Assembly (NCBI GenBank): GCA_018398765.1
Contig: JAHBMJ010005918.1
Span: forward strand, 33,622 to 61,678
DNA length: 28,057 nt
Direction: 5' to 3'
DNA from: Chromera velia
Taxonomy: Eukaryota > Sar > Chromeraceae
The notes below the pieces were generated by a model. The model worked only from the letters and a program-made list of their open reading frames with translations, did not search any database and was not told the origin of the DNA. Shown piece after piece: positions 20,105 to 28,057 of this stretch. A program made the position numbers and the translations under genes. Position 1 is the first letter of the stretch. Every line of letters begins with the position of its first letter.

Positions 20105-20955
20105 CTCTTGCAAACCATACACACCGTTCCCGCTGCAATGCTGCGTGCCTGGAAGAGAAACACTTATCCAAAGTTTTTGAGAGCCCCTTTACAGCTGTTT
20201 CGTTGGGCTGATCTGGATTTTGTTTGTTCGTTAGGAATGGGAGTGCCACAATACCCTGGCACCAGCGGGCAGCAGCGACGGAGAGTTCAAAGCACCGGCT
20301 CTCTTTTCTTTAAGGGCAGAGCTAGACATGCAGTTGTGGAAGAGGTCTGCACGCGGCGGGCGAGGGCTATCACTTCTTCACATTTCCTTCCTCTTACTAA
20401 GCTCACCCCCTTTCAACAAGCTTTTCCCTCCTCTCATCGCATCTTTGTGTTTCTTCTTTGCAACAAATCCACCTCTCGTCTCTACTCCTTTTCCGCCCTC
20501 CTTTGATCTGCTCTCACAGTAACTGATGGCTCTCTGTTCGGCTTTTTACGTCTGCTCTCATTTAATCTACAAGGTGAAAACAGTGCTCTGTCTTTTGAAT
20601 GTAGCGACCACAAACTCTGTGTACATGACTCTTGTATTCGGTGTGTTGATAACTTCATGCATAGACTTTCTTCATATGCCAAGCGGCTGGATGAAAGAGA
20701 ATTCCTGTATTGCCTGGCTGAGCTGGAATCTATTGATTCAAATGATTGTAACTGTCCACTGCCCGGTACAAGTACATCTGAACTCTTCATCCATAATGTC
20801 ATTCGATCGCTTCTACGCTTGCATCCGGTCTGTCTCTTTGATGCCTGTCTCCCTATTCTAGAAAGTGATTAACTGATCAACTCCACCAGCAACTTAACAA
20901 ACAACAACCATGCATGTATGTGCCGCCCGGGAGCTTAGCGCTCCAACTAGGGTTA
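20105..20955 (+). pseudogene. Coding repeat of unknown function, copy 2 (single internal stop)
   Basis: One frame is open from about 20099 to TAA 20870-20872 except TGA 20504-20506, about 250 codons. ATG 20138 (MLRAWKRNTYPKF) is a possible start. It matches copy 1 from GSLFFKGRARH onward: LTPFQQAFPSS, IFVFLLCNKS, SALTVTDGSLFGFLRLLSFN, KLCVHDSCIRCVDNFMHRLS and a C-terminal half ending LPILESD. The CX4CX2C cluster could bind metal. Protein-level conservation with conserved stop position and 3' UTR argues for past selection on the product. The 3' end has the same GC-rich motif and hairpin (20930-20944) as copy 1, directly abutting the LTR fragment of copy B. No known family is recognised. Confidence 0.6.
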
Positions 20956-20985
20956 GACATCCTCTAAGTTAAGGGGGGGAGTGGT

Positions 20986-21317
20986 TGTTGGGGACCAGAA
21001 AGAATTCATGCACGCACGCCGAGCGATAAAGAAAGCGCGAGGCAGGACCAGAAAGAATTCATGCGCGCACGCCGAGCAATAAAGAAAGCGCAAGGCGATG
21101 TCAGGCAATAAACACCGCGCGCACATGCAGAGCGCTCATGCAGTTTGCAATGCATGCATGAATACATGGAAAAAGAAATACCACAGAAGTGAGTTCACAC
21201 AAAACAAAATGATACAGAGACAGAACAGACATCAGAAAGATGGACACAGCAAATACAGAGGTAATATGCATTTAAGTGGACCAATACAGATGAATACCAT
21301 ACTACATGCACAACGCG
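20986..21317 (+). repeat. Inverted partial LTR joined to copy B
   Basis: It starts TGTTGGGGACC after the tract TTAAGGGGGGGAGTGGT and ends mid-LTR at CACAACGCG, followed at once by antisense RT sequence. It carries the same 53-bp internal duplication (GGACCAGAAAGAATTCATGC... twice) as the intact LTR at 24648-25153. The two pieces therefore come from one subfamily, probably one element. Confidence 0.9.
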
Positions 21318-22620
21318 GACGGTCAGTCGGGGTCAGCCAGTTCTTTACCTTCTCCGTGTTCTTTTGACTTAGACGGACTCCACGAGCGGATACGGTGTGA
21401 CCTAGGTACTCCACCTGTGCCTTTCTAATCTGTGCTTTTTCGAGGCGGAGCTTCAGACCAGCGGCATGAACAAGGGTGAAGACCTCACGGAGGTCCTGCA
21501 AGTGCTCGGCGTGACTGCGAGAGAAGATGATCACATCATCGACGTAGACAAGTGCTATTTCTCGTAGGAGCGATGCGAGGACGAGCGTCATTGCTTGTTG
21601 GAAAAGGGCGGGTGCATTGATTAAACCAAAGGGCATACGAAGAAATTTAAACAGCCCAAACGGAGTGATGAAGGCTGTCTTCTCCCTGTCTTCTTCCTTC
21701 AAGGAAAGCTGATGGAAGCCCGAGGTGTAGTCAAGTGTAGAGAACACTGACGAGCCGGCAAGCTTGTCAAGTGTCTCCTGGATGCGTGGGAGCGGAAAGA
21801 GATCCCGCTTGGTGGCTGCGTTGAGTCGTCGAAAGTCGAGGCAGAATCGGGTCGAGCCGTCAGGTTTCTTGACAAGAATGACCGGAGCTGCCCATGGAGA
21901 ATGCAAGGGTTGAATGATCCCTGCACTCTGCATTGCATCTAATTCTTTCTTCACATCCTCTCGCTGGTGATAGGGGATTCGGTCCTGCTGCCATCTGATG
22001 GGAACGCTTGTCTCTATGAGGATAGTTGCTTCATAAGGCTTCCTCTCCACCTTCAATTCTCCCAAATCAAAACGTCCCCGTGACCACAGATCTCCAAATT
22101 CCGCCAACAAACCCACATACTCCCCTTTCATCTCCTGTGGGACATCTGAGGTGACCTTCTCTAAATCAATCGGAGGAAGGTCCTTTGAAGACTCTGTAGG
22201 CATGTCTGCCTTTGGAGAAGTCTGGAAGCAAGAAGAGAAAGGGAAGCGAAGCGAGGGATGCGTATCTGCACTCTGTACATTTGAAAAAGTAGGTGGAGCG
22301 ACTGACCGAGAGTGTGTCGGGGCCTGCTCCCCGGACCGCACTTCCAGCGGTTTTCTCGAGGATATGCGATCACATCTCTCCAGTCTCTCGGCCGTCTGAG
22401 TCGTCTCCATACTCCATGGTCCTGCGTGCCGTTTTTCTGCTGTCATAGCAGTCACCGCCGCAATGTGAGAGGGCAGCTCTGCAAAGGACAGTGCTGTTTT
22501 CAAACCGACTATGATTTTAGAACGGGAAATATTTGTGACCTCAATAACTGCGATGCCTCCCTGCACGGTAGTCAGCTGAGCAGGAACAGCCAGACCAGGA
22601 TGGCTACGGGGGAAGTTCTT
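21232..22620 (-). pseudogene. Reverse transcriptase of copy B, C-terminus fused to antisense LTR
   Basis: It reads in frame from the shared TGA (22621-22623) without a stop. Motifs: [83 protein letters not shown] (YVDD 21535-21546) and [13 protein letters not shown]. All RT catalytic Asp are present. After NWLTPTDRP the frame enters inverted LTR and encodes about 28 unrelated residues before its stop at 21232. The RNase H and integrase that normally follow are missing. Confidence 0.9.
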
Positions 22621-23341
22621 TCAGATAAGGACTTCCGAACCATCCGGAGCATCGACGGACACTTGAAGGAGGGAGCGGTGCCATCGGGGCACACGCGTCC
22701 TCTTCGTGGCACACACCTTCGTCGATTTCAGACCATCATCATAACAGACCTCAAAGGGAAGAAGGTCTCCCATATACAGCTTTTCCCCCCCAAAAAGTTC
22801 AAAAGAAACATCAGATCGGGATCGAAGAAAATCTATCCCAAGAACCACATCATACTCTGAATTCTCCGTCACCAGTACTGGGTGCTTGAAAATTTTCTCG
22901 GGTGCAGACTCATGCGAAAACTCTGCACACGTCTCTCCCACTACCGGAATTCCATTGTTCCCCAACGCACTCAAACCGACACTCGCCGTCTGTATTTCAT
23001 ACTCTGCAGATGCGAGGAAAGAGATGTTAATCAGACTGGTCTATGCACCTGAATCCAACAGTGCAGATGCCTTTCGGCCATTGTAAAAAGAAACAAACTC
23101 ACCCAGGGGCGGGCTGCTACCTCAACTGTGGCTGCAGCACCTGGCGTCTCTGGAGAAGGGAGGACAGACGACCTCCCGGCAGCAGCAAACGAATTTGGGT
23201 CATCAGCAGCAATGCCACGAGAAGTAGGGACATCTCGCGACTTCTGCGAAAGCCTGCTAAAATCATGGTCTTCCTCCTGAACAATTGCAGGCACACAGGG
23301 AGGAGGCAACTTCTGATCACTCACAGAGGACAGGCCTGCCT
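22621..23341 (-). pseudogene. Protease region of copy B
   Basis: The motif ALLDSGA is followed by TAG (23041-23043) and TSLINISFLASAEYEIQTAS, then ESAPEKIFKHPVLVTENSEY and VVLGIDFLRSRSDVSFELF. It ends at TGA 22621-22623. Both stops coincide with those of element A. An upstream stretch with conserved protein (VPAIVQEEDHDFSRLSQKS, 23270-23215 region) is in another frame, with the switch near 23090-23100, again as in A. Confidence 0.8.
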
Positions 23342-24513
23342 CTAAGCCCGTCCCCCTCTCCTGTTTCTCTGATTCCTGCCCCCACTCCCTCGCGGTGCAT
23401 CGGGGCACTGTGCGATTCAATGCTCTTTTGAACCATATTGCCTACACCCCACATAATTGGGATGCCTCAGCGTATTCCCTCCGGGGACACTTTGGGAAGA
23501 CGAAGAGGAAGTAGGGTATCCTCGTCTTCTCCCCCCTCTCCCTCTCCAGTTCCCTCCACGTGCCCTCCATCGTATCCACATCCAAACGATACCGCCATCG
23601 ACTGCTGTAGGGCAGCCGACGCTTCTTGGAGGTACTGCGCCTGTCTCTGCAGCGAGTCGATACTTGACTGCAGAGAAGAGATTTGGGCACGCAGTTACTT
23701 GACGTCATTGGCAGATTTCGCGGCTAGGGCCATCCTGGCAGAGGGATTTGGTCCCTTCTTTTGCTCCTGTTGATGAAGGAACAGCACTCGAGGGATCAGC
23801 TTGGCGTACTCTTTATGGGCAGGCTCTGTGGTGATTTCCATAGAGAGCGAGGGATAGAGGGTCCCAAGGAAGGGGAGCATACAAGCATTGATCTCATGCT
23901 CGGGTTGGGCGACCCTCATTTTGGCTTCGAAGACCTTGACATGTGCATCAAAGTCACCTGTGGGGGAGAGCTTGAGTTGAGACAGCTCATACATTGCCTG
24001 CTGGCTCTCGGCTTCGGTAGGCATGAATCTGTCCAGGAACGCCTGCTCGAACGCTTCGATGGTGGTGTACTGGTGTGCGTTTTTGGCCATCCACTCTCGA
24101 ACTTCCACTCCCTCCGCATGCCTCTCAAACAGGACTTTACACTCCTTTACGTTCAGATTCCCGTTCCTCACCTTCTTCATGAAGATAGACATCCAAACCA
24201 CGGGGTCGTCTTCCCCCTTCTTGAATGACTCCATGACTCTCCGGACGTCGAGAGCCTTAAACTTGGTCATGTCCACATTGGGAGGTGCTTGGGCTTGCCC
24301 GTGTTGGCCTGCCTGCTGCTGCTGCTGTTGCCGACGTTGGGGTGCCTGGGGTGCCTGCGGTGCCTGCTGCTGCTGGGCTTGTGCAAGTTGCTGGGTCAGT
24401 AGCTGCTGGGCCTGCTGGGCTGCAGCAAGATCTGCATCTCTCTGCTGTAACTGTGCCTGCAAGGCATCGATCTGTACCTGCAGAGCTGCTGGATCTGGAG
24501 GTCCGCCCGACAT
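23342..24513 (-). pseudogene. gag of copy B (damaged zinc knuckle)
   Basis: ATG at 24513 (MSGGPPDPAALQVQIDALQA) starts a Gln-rich coiled coil. A Retrotrans_gag-like domain follows (MTKFKALDVRRVMESF, DPVVWMSIFMKKV, FEQAFLDRFMP, LSPTGDFDAHVKVFEAKM), then a linker. Breaks against A: TAA 23695-23697 (A has CAA); one G lost near 23566, which takes the RGG region out of frame; knuckle CRQYGSKEH with Cys2 changed to Tyr (TGT to TAT) and CGA changed to TGA (23417-23419). gag ends at TAG 23342-23344, as in A. Sequence upstream of 24513 is open but contains the primer site, so an earlier start is unlikely. Confidence 0.85.
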
Positions 24514-24647
24514 CTGCTGCTCGGCTTCCTCCGCGTTCGCTGGAAGCGCCGGGTTGAGGTATCTCCGGCCAGAGCAAGTGGCACTCGAAATGGCTGCAAG
24601 CAGACACCAATGAGGCCGCCAGAAAAAAAATGCTCTGCTAACCAGTT

Positions 24648-25153
24648 TGTTGAGCATACGTAGGGCTAGCGCATAGGACTACGACTTCTACTTACGTGTA
24701 TCTACGCAAAGGTCTGTTCGTCTGGTCGTTCATCTTTCAACTCTTTCTAGAGAGATTTCAAGTTGGCTACTCAGAACAGATACGATCGGTCAGTCAGACT
24801 GCATTCGTGCACGCGTTGTGCATGTAGTATGGTATTCATCTGTATCGGTCCACTTAAATGTATGTTACCTCTGTATTTGCTGTGTCCATCTTTCTGACGT
24901 ATTCTGACGTCTGTTCTGTCTCTGTATCATTCCGTTTTGTATGAACTCACTTCTGTGGTATTTCTTTTTCCATGTATTCATGCATGCATTGCAAACTGCA
25001 TGAGCGTTCTGTATGTGCGCGCGGTGCTTATTGCCTGACATCGCCTTACGCTTTCTTTATTGCTCGGCGTGCGCGCATGAATTCTTTCTGGTCCCGCCTT
25101 GCGCTTTCTTTATCGCTCGGTGTGCGCGCATGAATTCTTTCTGGTCCCCAACA
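24648..25153 (-). repeat. 5' LTR of copy B (506 bp, with internal 53-bp duplication)
   Basis: The termini match element A (TGTTGGGG...CTCAACA on the minus strand). It is 62 bp longer. GGGACCAGAAAGAATTCATG and the following 33 bp are tandemly duplicated near the LTR start, and a second small duplication (GACGTATTCT) lies near 24895-24910. A 95-bp spacer precedes the CTGT array. Confidence 0.95.
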
Positions 25154-25255
25154 CTCTAACTAACTAATTAACAAGGCACCTGATCGGAGAAGGGAGGAAA
25201 TATACAGATATGTAAGCAGAACTCTTGAATTAGAAGAAATGGAAGAGTGAGGTAT

Positions 25256-25414
25256 ATCTGTCCGTCCTTCCACCCAGATCGTCTGTCTCTCAATCTATCT
25301 GTTTTCCTGTCTATCTATCTATCTGTCTATCTATCTGTCTGTCCCTCCACCCGTCCTGTCTGTCTGTCTCTTGATCTGTCTGTCTGTTCGTCCGTCCGTC
25401 CATCCGACCCGTCC

Positions 25415-25449
<35 letters not shown>

Positions 25450-25608
25450 CGTCCGTCCGTCCGTCCGTCCATCCACCCCGTCCGTCTGTCTCTCGATTTG
25501 TCTGTCTGTCTGTCTGCCTGCCTGTCTGTCTGACTGTCTGTTTTCCTGTCTGTCTGGCTGTTCTTCGGTCTGTTGCCTACGTGTTTGTCTGTCTGTCTCT
25601 CTGTCTGC

Positions 25609-25670
<62 letters not shown>

Positions 25671-26171
25671 GCCTGTCTGCCTATCTGCCTGTCTGCCTGT
25701 CTGTCTGTCCGTCCGTCCGTCCATCCCCCCCGTCTGTCTGCCTCTCAATTTATTTGTCTGTCTGTCTGTCTATCTGTTTATCTGTCTGTCTGTCTCTCTG
25801 TTTTCCTGTCTGTCTGTCTGTCTGTCTATCTATCAATCTGTCTGTCTGTCTGTCTGACAGTGGTTGTTTCTCTGTCTGTCTGTCTATCTGCCTGTCTCTC
25901 TGTTTGTCTGTCTGTGCGTCCGTCTATCTGCCCCATCCGTCTGTCTGTCTATCTGTCTACCTATTTTCCTGTTTGTCTGGTTGCCTTTCTGTCTGTTGCT
26001 TGCCTGCCTGCCTGCCTGCCTGCCTACCTGCCTGCCTGCCTGTCTGTCTGTCTATCTGTCTCTGTATCTATCTGTCTATCTGTTTGTCTGTCTGTCTGTC
26101 TGTCTGTCAGAGACTCTGTCTGTCTGTCTGTCCATCTGTCCGTCCATCCGTCCCGTCCGTCTGTGTCTTGA

Positions 26172-26204
<33 letters not shown>

Positions 26205-26253
26205 TTGTTTGTCTATCCGTCTGTCTATCTGTCTGTCTGTCTGTCTGCCTGCC

Positions 26254-26284
<31 letters not shown>

Positions 26285-26682
26285 TTTCCTGTCTGTCTGA
26301 CTGTCCTTCAGTCTGTTGCCTGCCCGCCTGCCTGTCTGTCTGCCTGCCTGCCTGCTTTTCTGTCTGTCTGTCCGTCCATCCGCGCCGTCCGTTTGTCTCT
26401 CGATCTGCCTACCTGCCTGCCTGCCTGTCTGTCTGTCTGCCTGGCAGTGTCTGTCTGCCCGTCCATCCGCGTCGTCCTTCTGTCTCTCGATCTGTCTGTC
26501 TATCTGTCTGTCTGTCTGTCTGTTTTCTTATCTGTCTGTCTGTCTGTCAGTCAGTCTCTCTGTCTGTCTGTCTTTCTGTCTGTTGCCTGTCTGCCTGCCT
26601 GCCTGCATACCTGCCTGCCTGTCTGTCTGTCTGTCTGTCCATCCGTCCGTCCGTCCGTCTACCCCGTCCGTCCGTCTATCTA

Positions 26683-26715
<33 letters not shown>

Positions 26716-26752
26716 TTTCCTGTCTGTCTGCCCGTCTGCTTGCCTGTCTTAG
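25256..26752 (+). repeat. (CTGT)n-type tetranucleotide array with higher-order modules
   Basis: About 1.5 kb of CTGT with CCGT, CTAT, CTGC and CATC variants. Two longer phrases recur. CCGTCCATCC.CCCCGTCCGT...CTCTCGATCTGTCTG appears near 25390, 25460, 25715, 26140, 26370 and 26460. CTGTTTTCCTGTCTGTCTG...GTCTGTTGCCTGCC appears near 25540, 25965, 26281 and 26520, in part at 26710. The unit cannot make stop codons in forward frames, so the 500- and 372-codon Cys/Leu/Ser/Val open frames are artefacts. Confidence 0.95.
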
Positions 26753-26850
26753 ACTATCTGGCAAGACAGGCAAAAACAGTAGGCAGACCAGGCAAACAGA
26801 CAGGTGAGGCTGGCAGGACAGGCAACGCAGACAGACCAGAGAGGCAAACA
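26740..26850. repeat. Inverted end of the CTGT array with perfect 11-bp hairpin
   Basis: TTGCCTGTCTT (26740-26750) and AAGACAGGCAA (26763-26773) are exact inverted repeats around a 12-nt loop. To the right, the strand is purine-rich CAGACAGG-like units, meaning the array continues in reverse orientation for about 80 bp. Confidence 0.85.
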
Positions 26851-27330
26851 AGTAGAGAATGCACTATGAGCGTGGCGCGGCTCCACGCGGCATGCACAGG
26901 CTGTGCCATCGGCTTTGGCTTTACCTTCTGGCATAGCCTTCTAGGACCCCTGGTTTTCTGGCTTGGACTAGCTGAACAGTGACTGAACAAACTGAGGCCA
27001 CAATCTTCTTCTTCATCCTCCCTTTAGTGTATGCCAACCTTTTGTTGGAGAAAAAACCTGTTCTGGGTGCCTCAGATGAAGAATTTGAAAATTGACAGAT
27101 TTTTTTGACTGTTAATGGGGAGACGGGCTGAAGAGCCGACCTCCCTGTCACTTCTGGAAGGGCTCGCAGCCCATTCTGTCCACTCCAAAGACTTTGTGGG
27201 GCTTTTCCCTGTCGAGTGGGAAGGGGTTGCAGTGGTGCTTCTGGCTGTGGGTGAACCGTTGGGGTCCTTGGTCCTCGTTCTGGAGATTCGTGTGTCCGGA
27301 CTTTCAGCAGTAAGCTATATGTATATTCCT
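26851..27330. other. Spacer without recognisable gene
   Basis: A small hairpin GCGTGG/CCACGC is at 26870-26888. The 125-codon frame starting 27115 has no family features and runs into the tandem duplication that follows. No promoter or splice evidence was found. Confidence 0.4.
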
Positions 27331-27640
27331 CCGGGTGCCTTAGAGGTCATTCTGTTTGCCTTATTTTGTCTCACTGGCTTGTATGATCTTAGTTGTGTGC
27401 AGTTGCTTTGGTGGAATGACTCTCGGGGGGCTGGAAGGGGGCAGGGGTCATTCGTCTCACTTCGTTGTGGATATATCTTTTTGGGGGTATAGATGTGTGC
27501 AGCCTTCCGAATGCCTTAGAGACCGTTTCATTCACGTTATTTCCACTGACCAGTGTTCTTGATCCTTACTGTATGCAGTTGCTTTGGCAGAATGGCTTTC
27601 TAGGGGGTCAGGAGGGGGTAAAGTGGGGCATGGGTATGCC
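27331..27640 (+). repeat. Diverged 176-bp tandem duplication
   Basis: TGCCTTAGAG recurs at 27336 and 27512, and AGTTGCTTTGG at 27401 and 27577, both exactly 176 bp apart. The following AATGRCTYTC...GGGGG block also repeats. The second copy is incomplete at its 3' end. Confidence 0.75.
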
Positions 27641-27699
27641 TCAGCTCATGGAAGGGTGCTCCTGCGACTCGCTGGGTGGGCCTTGTTTTCCCTTGGAGG

Positions 27700-28057
27700 G
27701 ACCGGGAGCACTTGTTTCGTCTCGTTCTCTCTTTCTCCTCTCTCTGCATCACCCTGCAGTGTTCACGGCCTGCATTGTTTCTTCTGCTGCCCCCCTTTTC
27801 CCCTTCATTTCTTTCTTTCCGCCCCCCTCCCTCACTCCTTTATTTTTCTTCATGCCCTCCTCCTTTCATCCCTGTCTCCCCCCCTCCATCCGTCCCTCCC
27901 GCCCTCTCACCCTTCCCCCCTTCCTTCCTTCTCTCATCCTGCCTCTTCCTTCCCCTTCCGCTTCCCCTTTACAATTCCCTTTCTCCCTCCCCCTCCTTTC
28001 TAACCCCCTCCCCTCTCTCCCTCACCTCCCTCCCTCACCTCCCTCCCTCACCTCCCT
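27700..28057. repeat. C/T-rich tract ending in 13-bp tandem repeats
   Basis: Increasingly pure C/T on the + strand from about 27780. From about 28021, the 13-bp unit CTCACCTCCCTCC repeats nearly three times and leaves the window. The complementary strand has many GGG/GGAGG runs and could form G-quadruplexes. The 139-codon frame here is composition-driven. Confidence 0.8.

Larger units (their letters stand above)
20966..25153 (-). mobile_element. Ty3/gypsy-type LTR retrotransposon, copy B (truncated, chimeric)
   Basis: Minus strand from the right: 5' LTR (24648-25153), primer site, gag, protease and RT. It stops abruptly at about 21318 in the RT/RNase H connection. There it joins a plus-strand piece of the same family: polypurine tract (20969-20985) and the first about 330 bp of an LTR (20986-21317). 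RNase H, integrase and the true 3' end are absent. The sequence is closely related to element A and better preserved in RT. Confidence 0.9.

Noticed and set aside
25247-26982. Open frames of 501, 372, 266 and 163 codons rich in Cys, Leu, Ser and Val
   Set aside because: The CTGT repeat has no stop codon in the forward frames, so length is trivial; several overlapping frames are all open and the protein is pure low complexity.
27115-27492. 125-codon hydrophobic frame
   Set aside because: It spans the tandem duplication without keeping the frame between copies, and has no homologous motif that I recognise.
27584-28003. 139-codon frame ending in a Pro/Ser/Phe-rich tail
   Set aside because: It starts inside the 176-bp duplication and ends in a C/T-rich tract; composition explains it.

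Overview
The window is nuclear DNA of a eukaryote. There is a GT-AG intron, LTR and Penelope-like retroelements, very long microsatellites and no operon logic. Host-like coding sequence is sparse: one replication-protein-type exon pair, one ankyrin gene and one coiled-coil fragment. A repeat-rich alga or other protist fits best, because N-terminal GIY-YIG Penelope-like elements and LRKKEEQL-type coiled coils are known from such genomes. The species cannot be fixed from sequence alone.

Layout. 1-861 (+): the 3' end of a gene resembling RPA32/RPA2, with its last intron carrying a (CTT)n/(CT)n tract at the acceptor. 1028-2000: (CATT)n and (CTTT)n arrays. 2046-8971 (+): Ty3/gypsy element A, with two 444-bp LTRs, a tRNA-type primer site, polypurine tract, and decayed gag, protease, RT, RNase H and integrase. 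8972-10084: AT-rich DNA with a hairpin, a palindrome and a (CA)n(TA)n tract. 10085-11671 (+): a decayed protein-coding repeat (copy 1) and a polypyrimidine region of degenerate repeats. 13294-16750 (-): a Penelope-like element with GIY-YIG upstream of RT, in one frame broken by eight stops. 16786-18155 (-): an ankyrin-repeat gene with one indel and one nonsense codon. 18836-19227 (+): a coiled-coil coding fragment. 19529-19975: three diverged direct repeats. 20105-20955 (+): copy 2 of the coding repeat. 20966-25153: Ty3/gypsy copy B, mainly on the minus strand and joined to an inverted piece of its own LTR. 25256-26850: a 1.5-kb (CTGT)n-type array with higher-order modules that flips strand at its right end. 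27331-28057: a 176-bp tandem duplication, then a C/T-rich tract ending in 13-bp repeats.

How it fits together. No pathway is encoded; the window is mostly a record of retroelement activity and decay. Copies A and B share several lesions, so their common source was probably already defective. In-frame stops across A, B, the Penelope-like element, the ankyrin gene and the coiled-coil fragment are mostly TAG/TAA where a relative or motif has CAG/CAA, or TGA/TAG where a relative has CGA/TGG. That fits transition-type decay. A UAR=Gln code is a weaker alternative that should be tested. The item most likely to be undescribed is the coding repeat at about 10.2 and 20.1 kb: two copies about 40% identical in protein, with a CX4CX2C signature and a 3' hairpin showing one compensatory base-pair change.
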